Shown one piece after another: positions 42,984 to 54,695 of a stretch of DNA of 64,000 nucleotides; the stretch's first letter is position 1; the number at the start of each line of letters is the position of its first letter. This DNA is from Eledone cirrhosa (taxonomy: Eukaryota; Mollusca; Cephalopoda; Octopoda; Eledonidae): the NCBI GenBank assembly GCA_964016885.1, contig OZ024757.1:14961423-15025422 (forward strand). Direction: 5' to 3'. The position numbers were made by a program, and so were the translations under genes. The notes beneath the pieces were generated by a model that saw only the letters and a program-made list of their open reading frames with translations, did not search any database and had not been told where the DNA came from.

Positions 42984-44407
42984 GGCGGAGATGCTGATAA
43001 AGCGCCGCCTGGGAACGTTAGGAGAGCTGGCCACCGAGTTCGACCTGAAGCTGAGCGTAGTGTTCGTGCCCTCAGAGAAAAATAGGGCGGACATCTTAAC
43101 TAGAGTGAAGAAAGCCTGAATGGAAGCGCCGGAGGAGGTAGAGGATGAGATAGCTGCCGTGTGTCGGTTGACCGAGTTAGACCTGAAGGGGTTACATGAC
43201 ATGCACCACATGGGGGTGGATAGGAGCCTGTTCCTAGCCAGGAGAATCGACTCGGACGTTAGCAGACACAGGGGGGTGGTTAGAGGCTGCGTCCGATGTC
43301 AGTCCATTGATCCCGCCCCGGGTGTACACGAAACGGGAAGCCTCCCGGTGGATCGCGACTGGAAGCGATTAGCGGTGGATGTGACGCACTACCAGCAGGG
43401 AACGTACCTCTAGATGGTCGACTGTGGACCAGGTCGAATGGCGATATGGAGGGAGATGAAGACTGGAACGGCCGAGGAAATCGTGCAGACATTGAGAGGT
43501 GTTCTTGGAGCGGGGCCCTGTGGATGAACTGCTGATGGACAACAGCGCAGCGTTCCGCTCGGAGGCACTGAGGGAGATGCTCGATGGATGGAAGGTGGAC
43601 CGTTTCTTCAGAGCGGCGCACAGGCCGAGCGGGAATGGAATCGTGGAGCGACACCACCGGACGATCAAGGCAATGGCGGAGCGGGCCATATCTCACCAAT
43701 GGAGGCAGTGTTCTGGTATAATATGTCCCCTCGGGTTGGACAGGTCGAGGAATCGGTGCCACACAGAGCAGTATTCAAATACGAGTGGCGGCACCCGTGC
43801 ACGCCACCACAACGGCCAGTGGGGAGAGAGAGTGCATTCGTGCAGGTGGGCGAAGAAGTCTGGGTTAAGCCCCCCAGATGTACGGTGCACATCTCAATGG
43901 GGAAGGGGAACGGTGACGGCCGTAAATTCAAAGAACAATGTGTCCGTGGACGGGGTACCACGTCATGTCCTGGATGTAAGAAGAATCACTGTGTCAACGG
44001 ACTCCGAGGAAGAGGAAACCCAAGATGAGGTGGAAACCCAGAGCCCTGCCCCAATACTACGAAGATCGCAACGAAGTCGTAGACCACCGACCTGGACGGC
44101 AGACTTTCATATGCAGAGGGACGAGGGGGAATTTGATCCTTGAGATCAGGGGGGCGTGTGGGTATGGTGTGGTGTGCGGTGGCCGGGGGAGTGCTCGACC
44201 GGAAGGTGTTTTTGAGTGCTCGACCGGAAGGGGTCTTTGACCGGAAGGATGCTCGACCGGAAGGGCCAGGAGAGGGCCTCTCTAGTGGTGACCAGCATAC
44301 GGTGAGGACGCGTTTTGGGCAGTTCCCGGTGTTAAGCAGTCGGACGCACGTGGAAGAGGAGTACCTGCAGTGGAATTTAGCGGCGCCTGTGAAAAGCGGT
44401 AAGTGAG
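42984..44407 (+). pseudogene. Element G fragment in copy A: RNase H end, integrase, 3' region
   Basis: It begins within RNase H (MLIKRRLGTLGELATEFDLK, NRADILTRVKKA), then TGA (43117-43119), the integrase zinc region (GLHDMHHMGVDRSLF, CVRCQSIDPAP), TAG at 43411-43413, and the catalytic core split by two frameshifts (near 43494 and 43682). The 3' non-coding part has three GCTCGACCGGAAGG repeats (about 44190-44270). It is collinear with 49250-50673. Confidence 0.9.
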
Positions 44408-45623
44408 ATAGCTTTTTCTAACCACAATTACTATGGGTTCTAATGATTCGGCGGAAGTAACAGATCTTGTGGGAATTTATATCACCCACAGACTACAAGG
44501 AAAATTCAAGGATCTCCACGGTGATGATGCGCTCCTATTAGTTAAGCATATGAACAACCAGAATTTAGAAAGGATGCGTAAAAATATCAGAAAGCTTTTT
44601 AAGGAACTAGGATTAAATATTACATTTGAATATAACCTCAAAGAGGTCAATTTCCTTGATGTTACTTTGAATCTCAATACAGATACGATTAAACCGTTCC
44701 ATAAACTAAATGAGAACCTTAAATATGTAAATACGAGTTCTAACCATCCACTCTCTATAATTAAATCCATCCCTAGAAATGTTTCTCTTAGAATCTCCCG
44801 CCTGTCGTCCAACCAACAAACCTTCAAAGAACATGCCGATATTATGATGATGCACTTAGGAAAGCCGGACACCTAGATAATATAGAGTATATAGTCGAAG
44901 ATCACCAAAACACCCAAAATAAATCCCATAGGAGTAGAAATAGCACAGAATCACCACCATACATACACTACCGCAATAGACACAATAATAGTCGCACACC
45001 ACCAAACAGAAGGCGATGTAAAGAGTATATTTGGTACAACCCGGTCTATAACAACTCTATCCTCACGATTCTTTCGATTAGTAAAAAAACACTTTCCAAC
45101 ATCACATAAATATAATAAAATCTTAAACCCTAACACTATTCGACTTTCATATTCAACCGCCCCTAATATTGAACATATAAAAAAGCTTAACGCAAAACGG
45201 TTGTATAAATGCCTTCCAACACATAACAATACACGTAAAACATTAGCTATAACATCACAAAACAACAAACATCCTGCCCTACCTAAGCAACCTCATCAAC
45301 CCATCCATGACAATACAACGCAAAATTATAATTGTAACTGTGTCCAACCAGGAATGTGACCGTTGAACAATCAGTGTCTTGAACGCAACATCATATACAA
45401 ATGTACTATCGAATCGGATAGACAGAAGTGGTACTATGTGGGATCTACAGCCACCTCCTTCAAATCACGCCTTTATAGACATCGTTACTCGATAAAACAT
45501 GAAAACCAGCGTTATGTAACAACACTCGCAGACAAGGCTTGGCAGTTGCGTGAAAATAACCAACAATTTCACCTAAAATGGGATATAATAGCCCCACATA
45601 TCCCACGGACAGGAATTTTGTAA
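44408..45623 (+). pseudogene. PLE5 in copy A: RT second half and GIY-YIG
   Basis: It starts at FLTTITMGSNDSAEVTDLVG (RT motif B region; 44433 onward). LHGDDALLLVKHM sits in the place of the Y.DD active site. EVNFLDVTLNLNTDTIKPFH follows, with a stop at 44874-44876. The linker region 44877-45360 has several frame changes but keeps YIWYNPVYNN- and LSYSTAPNI-type phrases. After a TGA at 45358-45360, the nuclease frame reads NNQCLERNIIYKC, WYYVGSTATSFKSRLYRHRY and ends at 45623. The RT first half is separated from it by element G. Confidence 0.88.
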
Positions 45624-46552
45624 ATTATGTAATATGGAATTATTATGAAATCCAAAAACATTTTATTAAATAACAGAATAGAGCGATCGTTATACTGTAA
45701 CCATCGCTTAAAATCTATATTTTCATATTATAAATACTACCAAGATTGAACGCCTGTCTCTATCTCCGTTTGATTGTCAAAATAGATATTAACATTCTCT
45801 ATTAGTCTTAATTCTATCAACTCTTCTATTATTTACCATTTAATATAAACTGCTATAGATAAAATGAGATTTCTGATTTCTTAATTCAATTCCCTAATGC
45901 ATATACCAGCTACTAGCATTGATGTTATTCAGTAGCAATCGAAATCTCCCCCTTCCCCAATTGACACTTTATAATTAATACTACTACACCAAATGACCAG
46001 CCCTGTCCACTGTCCAATTGGTCAAGTATAGATTAAAATTGGCACTCCCAAAAATTCTTATTTAGATAAAATAAACCATTTACTCATGGTATTCTCATTA
46101 GAAACCCTTTATATACTTGTTTAGCAGTAAATTGAATTACCATCTGTCATATACTATCCCCTCTCTTCTTCCTCTATTACTAATATAAATACTTCAATTT
46201 TTCTGATTTTATCCAATTTATCCAAAATCTCTGAAGAAGTGACAACTGATTATACATTTGCTATCGAATACTTGCTAACATTATATGATTACGCAAGCAG
46301 CGATACATAGGTATTCCGTCTGTTACAGAAACATATGTCAATACCTAATAAATTCTTTTTAAAAAAAGCACTTTCATTTTATATTCATCTTTTCTACATT
46401 TTCTCCGGAATATAATTTATACTCGTTGAGCAAACCTACACGTACGCTGTTCATCTCTAACGTAACGATATATTATCACTACATTATTGATACCCTGAAA
46501 TTTTAATAATCTCCTATACAGTTGAGCAACTAATTCAGCATACGCCTCTAAA
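45624..46552 (+). other. PLE5 3' region and next 5' UTR
   Basis: No gene. 45624-46107 equals the 3' tail seen at 42450-42982. CTGAAGAAGTGACAACTGAT at about 46242 recalls a hammerhead start but lacks GAAAC and GTC. 46440-46504 recurs inverted at 42388-42449. The sequence then leads into the PLE5 start at 46553. Confidence 0.6.
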
Positions 46553-47295
46553 ATGGAAAGGCACCAATTGGATATGTCGTTAAAAAACATACCTATTCAG
46601 TCAAAAAAGGAATATATTCTAGGTATGATACGAAGGACCAATGATTTTATTCGACGAATCAGATGGAAAACATTCCATTTTGACAAAAGCCGTATAAACC
46701 AAACATCGGATCTTAACAAGGATAAATTTGGATTTAAATCTTACAAAAACCCACCCTCAAACCCACTTTTGGATGCATTTGAACAAGACCTAATGGATAT
46801 GATCATGGAGATCAAATTTACAAAACGGAAGAACAATAAACTACAGAATGACATCACGGCACTGCTCAATAATCTAAAAAACGCCAATGGAATTATTGTT
46901 AGAGCAGACAAAACATCAAACGTATATACCATGGATGTGGACACTTACAATAACTTCATCCGTAAGGAATTGCATAAAAAATACAAGAAAACTAATGAAG
47001 CTACACTTAAAAACATCAACAACTCGGCATGTGAAATTGTTAAAAAACTTTGTATTGACGATGGAACGCAACCCTTAACACCAGCTATACCATCCTTCAA
47101 CCTGAAGGACCACAAGGTAAACTTCGATACTAACCCTAAGATTAGACTTATATGCCCCTCTAAATCTGATATAGGCAAAATTAGCAAATATATACTAGAC
47201 AGAATTATCCCCCAAGTTAAGGTTAAAGTAGAAATTAAACTATGGGGTAACACTCATGAAGCAATAAGATGGTTTAGTGACATTACTGATAAGAA
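46553..47295 (+). CDS. PLE5 N-terminal part and RT first half (truncated by element G)
   Basis: This open frame begins ATGGAAAGG at 46553 and reaches a stop at 47309-47311. Its PLE portion ends near 47295. It contains an N-terminal helical region (FIRRIRWKTFHFDKS, FGFKSYKNPPSNPLLDAFEQ), NANGIIVRADKTSNVYTMD (the PLE 'adk' block), FNLKDHKVNFDTNPKIRLIC and PSKSDIGKISKYILDRIIP. It stops at LWGNTHEAIRWFSD, before RT motif A. The matching second half begins beyond element G at 50674. About 100 residues including motif A are missing, so no complete RT can be made. Confidence 0.85.
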
Positions 47296-47597
47296 CAAGC
47301 CCGGATCATAGCGGAAGATGCCAAAAAGAGTGTCGCGGCGATAGCGACTACGGAGGCTCAGGACACCTGGCAGCGAAATGGTCAAACGGAGGCAACTTCG
47401 GCACGCGGCCGTTCGCGAGAATTTAGGGGCCGCTGTTTTAGGTGTCACGGCCCGCATATGGCTAGAGACTGTAGAGAGTCAAAGCCGGATATAATTTGCT
47501 ACCGGTGTAAGCGACCAGGCCACATCGCTACTAACTGCGACCAGGGAAACGGTCCAAGGGGAACTACTGTGCCGGTAGTTGCCCCTTACGAGTAGCA
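47296..47597 (+). CDS. Element G gag C-terminus with two zinc knuckles
   Basis: This reading frame overlaps the end of PLE5. It encodes a Thr/Arg-rich stretch, then CFRCHGPHMARDC and CYRCKRPGHIATNC, both C-x2-C-x4-H-x4-C knuckles (47434-47535), then a stop at 47593-47595. The rest of gag and any 5' LTR are absent: element G starts here inside gag, fused to PLE5 near 47296. Knuckles of this kind bind genomic RNA in particles. The pol frame is entered by a -1 shift at 47544. Confidence 0.8.
47544..47550 (+). promoter_or_regulatory. -1 frameshift heptamer GGGAAAC in element G
   Basis: Read CAG GGA AAC in the gag frame, that is G GGA AAC. It lies just after the second zinc knuckle. The -1 frame is open from here into the protease (47607 onward) without a stop. 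Confidence 0.75.
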
Positions 47598-50410
47598 GCG
47601 CTGCCCGTGGTGGAAGTCTTCGTGAGGGGGAAGCCACAGCGAGCCCTCGTGGATACGGGCTGTACGACGACACTGGTGACCGCAGGGGTGGCGCAGAGGT
47701 GGGGAGGGAAGAGCAGCGTAAGGGCAGTCGACGGCAGGAAAATTGAATGCCGAGGTCGCAGCGAGATGGAAATAGCGGTACGGGGAAGGACGATAAGGCT
47801 TTCCGCCATCGTGGTAGACAGTGTGGTGGATGGGATCGGCGTGGTTATGGGCATGGACGCGATTGGCCGTCTAGGGGGCGTCACGGTGAACAATGTCGGT
47901 GTGTCGTTTGGCGCCGCTGCATCGGTATGCGCTGTGAGTGCACGTCATGAGAACCAGAAGGCCCACAAGGAGCAATACCCCGCTTACACTGTACAGGACA
48001 AGGACTTCAAGGCCGTGTTTGATGGGCAGCGATGGGTTGTTGAGTGGTACTGGAAGGGAGAACCACCAACACTGAAGACCAAAGTGGGCTGCTATCAACA
48101 CACATTGAAGGGAAACGCTAGGGGCGAGTTCGAGCGAGAAGTAGAGAGATGGCTCGAAGAGGGCATACTGCTTCCCTGGAAGGAGGTGAAGTGCGGAGTA
48201 TTGCCGTTGATGGCGGTGGTGCAACCCACGAAGAGCAAGGTGAGGCTGGTGCTGGACTATCGAGAGCTGAACGAGCATGTGTCATGCCACACGGGTGGCG
48301 AGGTCACGGATGTCTGTGGGGAAACCCTGCGTGAGTGGAGACGCATGACGGGGGGTTCAGCGATCGTGGATCTAAAGTCGGCTTACTTGCAGTTGCATAT
48401 AGATGAGAAGCTCTGGCGGTATCAGCTGGTCAGGTATAAGGGCCGGACATATTGCCTGACCAGGCTCGGTTTCGGGCTGAGCTCCGCACCGAAGATCATG
48501 GCGGCGGTCCTCAAGACCGCTCTGGGGAGGGCCGACAAGATAAAGAGGGCTACTAACTCCTACATTGACGACATCCTAGTGGACGAGTCGGTGGTGTCGA
48601 CGGCGGAGGTCACGAGCCATTTGCGGAGGTATGGACTGACTGCGAAGCCATCAGAAGCATTGGAGGGAGGAGCCGCGCTGGGACTTAGGCTACGGCGAGA
48701 TAAGACGGGCGTTTTGGTGTTCCAGAGGGGAAACGAAGTTCCGGAACTGGGCCCAAGTATGAATAGGCGGGAGCTTTTCTCGGTGTGTGGAAAGCTGGTG
48801 GGTCACTACCCGATCGCTGGGTAGCTCCGGACGGCATGCAGCTATGTCAAGAGACGAGCGGGAGGGGTGACTTGGAGTGACAGAGTGGGAGAGAGAACGG
48901 TGGCCATGATGCAGGAGATCGTGGGGAGGGTGAAGGCCGACGACCCAGTGCGGGGACGCTGGTACGTTCCCAAATCACGGAGCGGGACCGTATGGTGCGA
49001 TGCCAGCAGCATAGCGCTGGGTGTCACGTTGGAGATAGGAGGTGTTGAGGTCGAGGATGCAGCCTGGCTTAGAAAGAAGGACGACTGCAGCCACATCAAT
49101 GTGGCCGAGCTGGACGCGGTGTTGAGAGGGGTGAACCTCGCCCTGCGGTGGGGGCTGCGCACCATCGAGATACGCACCGACTCGGCTACCGTACTCGGAT
49201 GGGTAAGATCAGTGCTCACCAGTGAGAAGAGAGTGCGAACGAGAGGCGCGGCGGAGATGCTGATAAAGCGCCGCCTGGGAACGTTAGGAGAGCTGGCCAC
49301 CGAGTTCGACCTGAACCTGAGCGTAGTGTTCGTGCCCTCAGAGAAAAATAGGGCGGACATCTTAACTAGAGTGAAGAAAGCCTGAATGGAAGCGCCGGAG
49401 GAGGTAGAGGATGAGATAGCTGCCGTGTGTCGGTTGACCGAGTTAGACCTGAAGGGGTTACATGACATGCACCACATGGGGGTGGATAGGAGCCTGTTCC
49501 TAGCCAGGAGAATCGACTCGGACGTTAGCAGACACAGGGGGGTGGTTAGAGGCTGCGTCCGATGTCAGTCCATTGATCCCGCCCCGGGTGTACACGAAAC
49601 GGGAAGCCTCCCGGTGGATCGCGACTGGAAGCGATTAGCGGTGGATGTGACGCACTACCAGCAGGGAACGTACCTCTAGATGGTCGACTGTGGACCAGGT
49701 CGAATGGCGATATGGAGGGAGATGAAGACTGGAACGGCCGAGGAAATCGTGCAGACATTGAGAGGTGTTCTTGGAGCGGGGCCCTGTGGATGAACTGCTG
49801 ATGGACAACAGCGCAGCGTTCCGCTCGGAGGCACTGAGGGAGATGCTCGATGGATGGAAGGTGGACCGTTTCTTCAGAGCGGCGCACAGGCCGAGCGGGA
49901 ATGGAATCGTGGAGCGACACCACCGGACGATCAAGGCAATGGCGGAGCGGGCCATATCTCACCAATGGAGGCAGTGTTCTGGTATAATATGTCCCCTCGG
50001 GTTGGACAGGTCGAGGAATCGGTGCCACACAGAGCAGTATTCAAATACGAGTGGCGGCACCCGTGCACGCCACCACAACGGCCAGTGGGGAGAGAGAGTG
50101 CATTCGTGCAGGTGGGCGAAGAAGTCTGGGTTAAGCCCCCCAGATGTACGGTGCACATCTCAATGGGGAAGGGGAACGGTGACGGCCGTAAATTCAAAGA
50201 ACAATGTGTCCGTGGACGGGGTACCACGTCATGTCCTGGATGTAAGAAGAATCACTGTGTCAACGGACTCCGAGGAAGAGGAAACCCAAGATGAGGTGGA
50301 AACCCAGAGCCCTGCCCCAATACTACGAAGATCGCAACGAAGTCGTAGACCACCGACCTGGACGGCAGACTTTCATATGCAGAGGGACGAGGGGGAATTT
50401 GATCCTTGAG
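47551..50410 (+). pseudogene. Element G pol: protease, RT, RNase H, integrase
   Basis: Protease ALVDTGCTTTLVTAGVAQRW (near 47647). RT: GILLPWKEVKCGVLPLMAVV, KVRLVLDYRELNEHV, AIVDLKSAYLQLHID (motif A), CLTRLGFGLSSAPKIM (motif B), NSYIDDILVDESV (active site). RNase H: VWCDASSIALGVTLE, INVAELDAVLRG, IRTDSATVLGWV, NRADILTR. Integrase zinc region and D,D,E core as in the 41-kb copy. Lesions: TAG 48822-48824, TGA 49383-49385, TAG 49677-49679, and frameshifts near 49760 and 49948. The domain order fits Ty3/Gypsy or BEL-type LTR elements; clade not determined. No LTR found. Confidence 0.9.
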
Positions 50411-50673
50411 ATCAGGGGGGCGTGTGGGTATGGTGTGGTGTGCGGTGGCCGGGGGAGTGCTCGACCGGAAGGTGTTTTTGAGTGCTCGACCGGAAGGGGT
50501 CTTTGACCGGAAGGATGCTCGACCGGAAGGGCCAGGAGAGGGCCTCTCTAGTGGTGACCAGCATACGGTGAGGACGCGTTTTGGGCAGTTCCCGGTGTTA
50601 AGCAGTCGGACGCACGTGGAAGAGGAGTACCTGCAGTGGAATTTAGCGGCGCCTGTGAAAAGCGGTAAGTGAG
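50411..50673 (+). other. Element G 3' region
   Basis: Holds several GCTCGACCGGAAGG repeats (about 50455-50535) and ends AAGCGGTAAGTGAGATAG, directly followed by PLE5 coding sequence. No LTR is visible. Confidence 0.6.
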
Positions 50674-51889
50674 ATAGCTTTTTCTAACCACAATTACTAT
50701 GGGTTCTAATGATTCGGCGGAAGTAACAGATCTTGTGGGAATTTATATCACCCACAGACTACAAGGAAAATTCAAGGATCTCCACGGTGATGATGCGCTC
50801 CTATTAGTTAAGCATATGAACAACCAGAATTTAGAAAGGATGCGTAAAAATATCAGAAAGCTTTTTAAGGAACTAGGATTAAATATTACATTTGAATATA
50901 ACCTCAAAGAGGTCAATTTCCTTGATGTTACTTTGAATCTCAATACAGATACGATTAAACCGTTCCATAAACTAAATGAGAACCTTAAATATGTAAATAC
51001 GAGTTCTAACCATCCACTCTCTATAATTAAATCCATCCCTAGAAATGTTTCTCTTAGAATCTCCCGCCTGTCGTCCAACCAACAAACCTTCAAAGAACAT
51101 GCCGATATTATGATGATGCACTTAGGAAAGCCGGACACCTAGATAATATAGAGTATATAGTCGAAGATCACCAAAACACCCAAAATAAATCCCATAGGAG
51201 TAGAAATAGCACAGAATCACCACCATACATACACTACCGCAATAGACACAATAATAGTCGCACACCACCAAACAGAAGGCGATGTAAAGAGTATATTTGG
51301 TACAACCCGGTCTATAACAACTCTATCCTCACGATTCTTTCGATTAGTAAAAAAACACTTTCCAACATCACATAAATATAATAAAATCTTAAACCCTAAC
51401 ACTATTCGACTTTCATATTCAACCGCCCCTAATATTGAACATATAAAAAAGCTTAACGCAAAACGGTTGTATAAATGCCTTCCAACACATAACAATACAC
51501 GTAAAACATTAGCTATAACATCACAAAACAACAAACATCCTGCCCTACCTAAGCAACCTCATCAACCCATCCATGACAATACAACGCAAAATTATAATTG
51601 TAACTGTGTCCAACCAGGAATGTGACCGTTGAACAATCAGTGTCTTGAACGCAACATCATATACAAATGTACTATCGAATCGGATAGACAGAAGTGGTAC
51701 TATGTGGGATCTACAGCCACCTCCTTCAAATCACGCCTTTATAGACATCGTTACTCGATAAAACATGAAAACCAGCGTTATGTAACAACACTCGCAGACA
51801 AGGCTTGGCAGTTGCGTGAAAATAACCAACAATTTCACCTAAAATGGGATATAATAGCCCCACATATCCCACGGACAGGAATTTTGTAA
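50674..51889 (+). pseudogene. PLE5 in copy B: RT second half and GIY-YIG
   Basis: Identical in all features to 44408-45623: MGSNDSAEVTDLVGIYI, LHGDDALLLVK, a stop at 51140-51142, a damaged linker, a TGA at 51624-51626, and a nuclease frame with WYYVGSTATSF ending at 51889. With the N-terminal half at 46553-47295 it forms one PLE in the correct order and orientation, split by element G. Confidence 0.88.
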
Positions 51890-53288
51890 ATTATGTAATA
51901 TGGAATTATTATGAAATCCAAAAACATTTTATTAAATAACAGAATAGAGCGATCGTTATACTGTAACCATCGCTTAAAATCTATATTTTCATATTATAAA
52001 TACTACCAAGATTGAACGCCTGTCTCTATCTCCGTTTGATTGTCAAAATAGATATTAACATTCTCTATTAGTCTTAATTCTATCAACTCTTCTATTATTT
52101 ACCATTTAATATAAACTGCTATAGATAAAATGAGATTTCTGATTTCTTAATTCAATTCCCTAATGCATATACCAGCTACTAGCATTGATGTTATTCAGTA
52201 GCAATCGAAATCTCCCCCTTCCCCAATTGACACTTTATAATTAATACTACTACACCAAATGACCAGCCCTGTCCACTGTCCAATTGGTCAAGTATAGATT
52301 AAAATTGGCACTCCCAAAAATTCTTATTTAGATAAAATAAACCATTTACTCATGGTATTCTCATTAGAAACCCTTTATATACTTGTTTAGCAGTAAATTG
52401 AATTACCATCTGTCATATACTATCCCCTCTCTTCTTCCTCTATTACTAATATAAATACTTCAATTTTTCTGATTTTATCCAATTTATCCAAAATCTCTGA
52501 AGAAGTGACAACTGATTATACATTTGCTATCGAATACTTGCTAACATTATATGATTACGCAAGCAGCGATACATAGGTATTCCGTCTGTTACAGAAACAT
52601 ATGTCAATACCTAATAAATTCTTTTTAAAAAAAGCACTTTCATTTTATATTCATCTTTTCTATATATACATATATATATATATATTATTAATATATATGT
52701 TATTATTACATAACCATATATAAATTTATTATTAATCATCAACCAACAATTATTAATAAGAAGAAATAATAAAAAATAAAAAATTTTATGTTTAAAATAT
52801 AGGAATGTTTCTAAACCCATGGAAATTCAGAGATTTTACCAAAGAATAATCTCTTCTTCGCAATACAGCATGAAGGAAATTAAGTGATTTATTTGTAATT
52901 TAGATAGCTCTAAGGATTAAATGTTATAAAGGTTAAGATGATAAAAAAGTTAAGATTATAAAAAAAATCTTATACTATTTTATAGTAAGTTATAATTTTA
53001 TAAATTTTATATATTTTATAAATACACCTGTTATACAGTTGTGACTGTTAAAATATAAGTTTGTTTACTATTACGTCTTAAAGTTTTTCATAAGGATACA
53101 TCTAAAGCATAAACAGTAAAAAACCTTTTATACGTGTTCATTCATAGAATGTATTCAAATTATACATTTTGATATATATACATATACATACAGACATACA
53201 TACATGTATACATGATGGCTGCCCCCTCATTATCGAGTATGGCCATTGCACGAGAAAAAAAAAAATAAAATGAAAATAAAATAAAAAG

Positions 53289-53327
<39 letters not shown>

Positions 53328-53340
53328 AATATATGTATAT

Positions 53341-53392
<52 letters not shown>

Positions 53393-53400
53393 ATAGAGGT
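51890..53400. other. PLE5 3' region then AT-rich geneless DNA
   Basis: 51890-52662 is PLE5 3' sequence. 52663-53137 is very AT-rich without a gene. 53170-53400 is (CATA)n and (TA)n microsatellite. Confidence 0.7.
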
Positions 53401-53414
53401 GTAACACACAAGTT

Positions 53415-53502
53415 ATTATATATTGGTAAACGGAATAGAAAATTCTGACAAATTGTTCACAGTGAAAAATAGTTTCATTAGGAATAAGTGAGAATTAGTA
53501 AT
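53415..53502 (+). repeat. 88-bp repeat, inverted copy at 61345-61433
   Basis: ATATTGGTAAACGGAATAGA through GAGAATTAGTAATTG is the reverse complement of 61345-61433 with about three differences. In both copies the GGTAAACGG end abuts (TA)n. Confidence 0.85.
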
Positions 53503-53717
53503 TGATAGGGAGCAGCGGCTGTTAGGGCAAGACGTGTTTTCTTGGGCTCTGCTAGAGTCAGCAGCAACACGCAACACACAACCACGTGTTGCTACACACA
53601 AGGGGAAAGAGAAAAATTATGAGACCAATAGAGATATGTACATTTATATTTATATCTAAATATTGCTATTATCATTTACAGTCCCTCTGTGTTTAATGTA
53701 TGTTCATTAGTATATGT
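53503..53717. other. Unassigned sequence, no gene
   Basis: No coding frame, RNA gene or repeat boundary was recognised. Confidence 0.4.
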
Positions 53718-54019
53718 GTTATTTCTGCTTGCATTTTACATATACATATATATATATCTATGCTTGCGTGGACCCCTCTCAAAAAATTTGTTGGATTTTC
53801 TAATTGGATACCCCGAAACTGGATACCAACACTGAATACACCTGAACTTCTACCAGGAAATCTTTCGTTGTTATTTCTGCTTACATTTTACATATATACA
53901 TATATATATCAATGCTTGCGTGGACCCCTCTCAAAAATTTGTTGGATTTTTTAATTGGATACCCCGAAACTGGATACCAACACTGAATACACCTGAACTT
54001 CTACCAGGAAATCTTTCAT
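53718..54019 (+). repeat. Two tandem 152-bp units
   Basis: GTTATTTCTGCTTGCATTTT begins at 53718 and GTTATTTCTGCTTACATTTT at 53870. Both units contain GGATACCCCGAAACTGGATA and ACTTCTACCAGGAAATCTTT and differ at only a few bases. Confidence 0.9.
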
Positions 54020-54695
54020 ATCAGTGAAATTTTCTTTTCTTTGCTTCATATATATATATTATATATACTTGTCCGCCATTGCAAAAGACCATAAATTCAA
54101 AATTTTGAAGAGAGAGGAAAAGAGACAAGTGATCTATGAACTTGTACATCTCACTGACCCCCCGCCACCACAATAACAATAACGTCTACACTCGCTCCCC
54201 ACCATCACCACAGTACTCATTACTCTATCTAAGGTGGCTGACCTGTTCCCTGTTGACATACTGCTGACTCTTTTGATGTATGTATGTGTATATACATATA
54301 TATATGTGTGTATATGTATGGATGCGACCAGATTTCAACACAGCAACAACTACAACAACAACAGCAGCAACACCAACAACAACACCACCAACAACAACAC
54401 CATTGTCTGCAGCAACAGCAACAGTGAAATGAAGAACAACAACAACAGCGACAACAGCAACAACGACTACAATAACTACAGCACCAACAACTGCCACCAC
54501 CATCACTGACCATCCACCACCACCACACTGACACCATCCACCACCATTCACCAACGCCATTACCAGCGTAAAGCAAACAATTATTATTATTGTTATTATA
54601 TACAAGCTGAACTGGACTGGGAAAGGTCAACAGTTGACATGATATTGATTTTGATGATTTTGATTTTGATTTTGTATTTGTATCAGTACTGTCGG
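54020..54695. other. Simple-sequence region with (CAA)n/(CAC)n
   Basis: 54340-54545 is dominated by CAA and CAC triplets, giving spurious Val-, Cys- or Asn-rich frames. (TGATTT)n follows near 54645-54675. No gene. Confidence 0.8.

Larger units (their letters stand above)
42983..46396 (+). repeat. Copy A of a 3,414-bp direct repeat
   Basis: Each position equals the position 6,266 bp further right (copy B, 49249-52662). Reading through, I found one substitution (43050 G against 49316 C). It contains the 3' end of element G followed by PLE5 RT and nuclease parts. Confidence 0.95.
49249..52662 (+). repeat. Copy B of the 3,414-bp direct repeat
   Basis: Matches 42983-46396. It starts inside element G RNase H and ends in PLE5 3' sequence at CTTTTCTA, after which (TA)n begins. 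Confidence 0.95.

Noticed and set aside
46242..46300. CTGAAGAAGTGACAACTGAT as another hammerhead (also at 52508)
   Set aside because: The GAAAC and GTC elements are missing (CGAATACTTGC instead) and stem II does not pair well.
54225..54630. Val- and Cys-rich minus-strand frames
   Set aside because: They come from CAA/CAC triplet repeats read in reverse.
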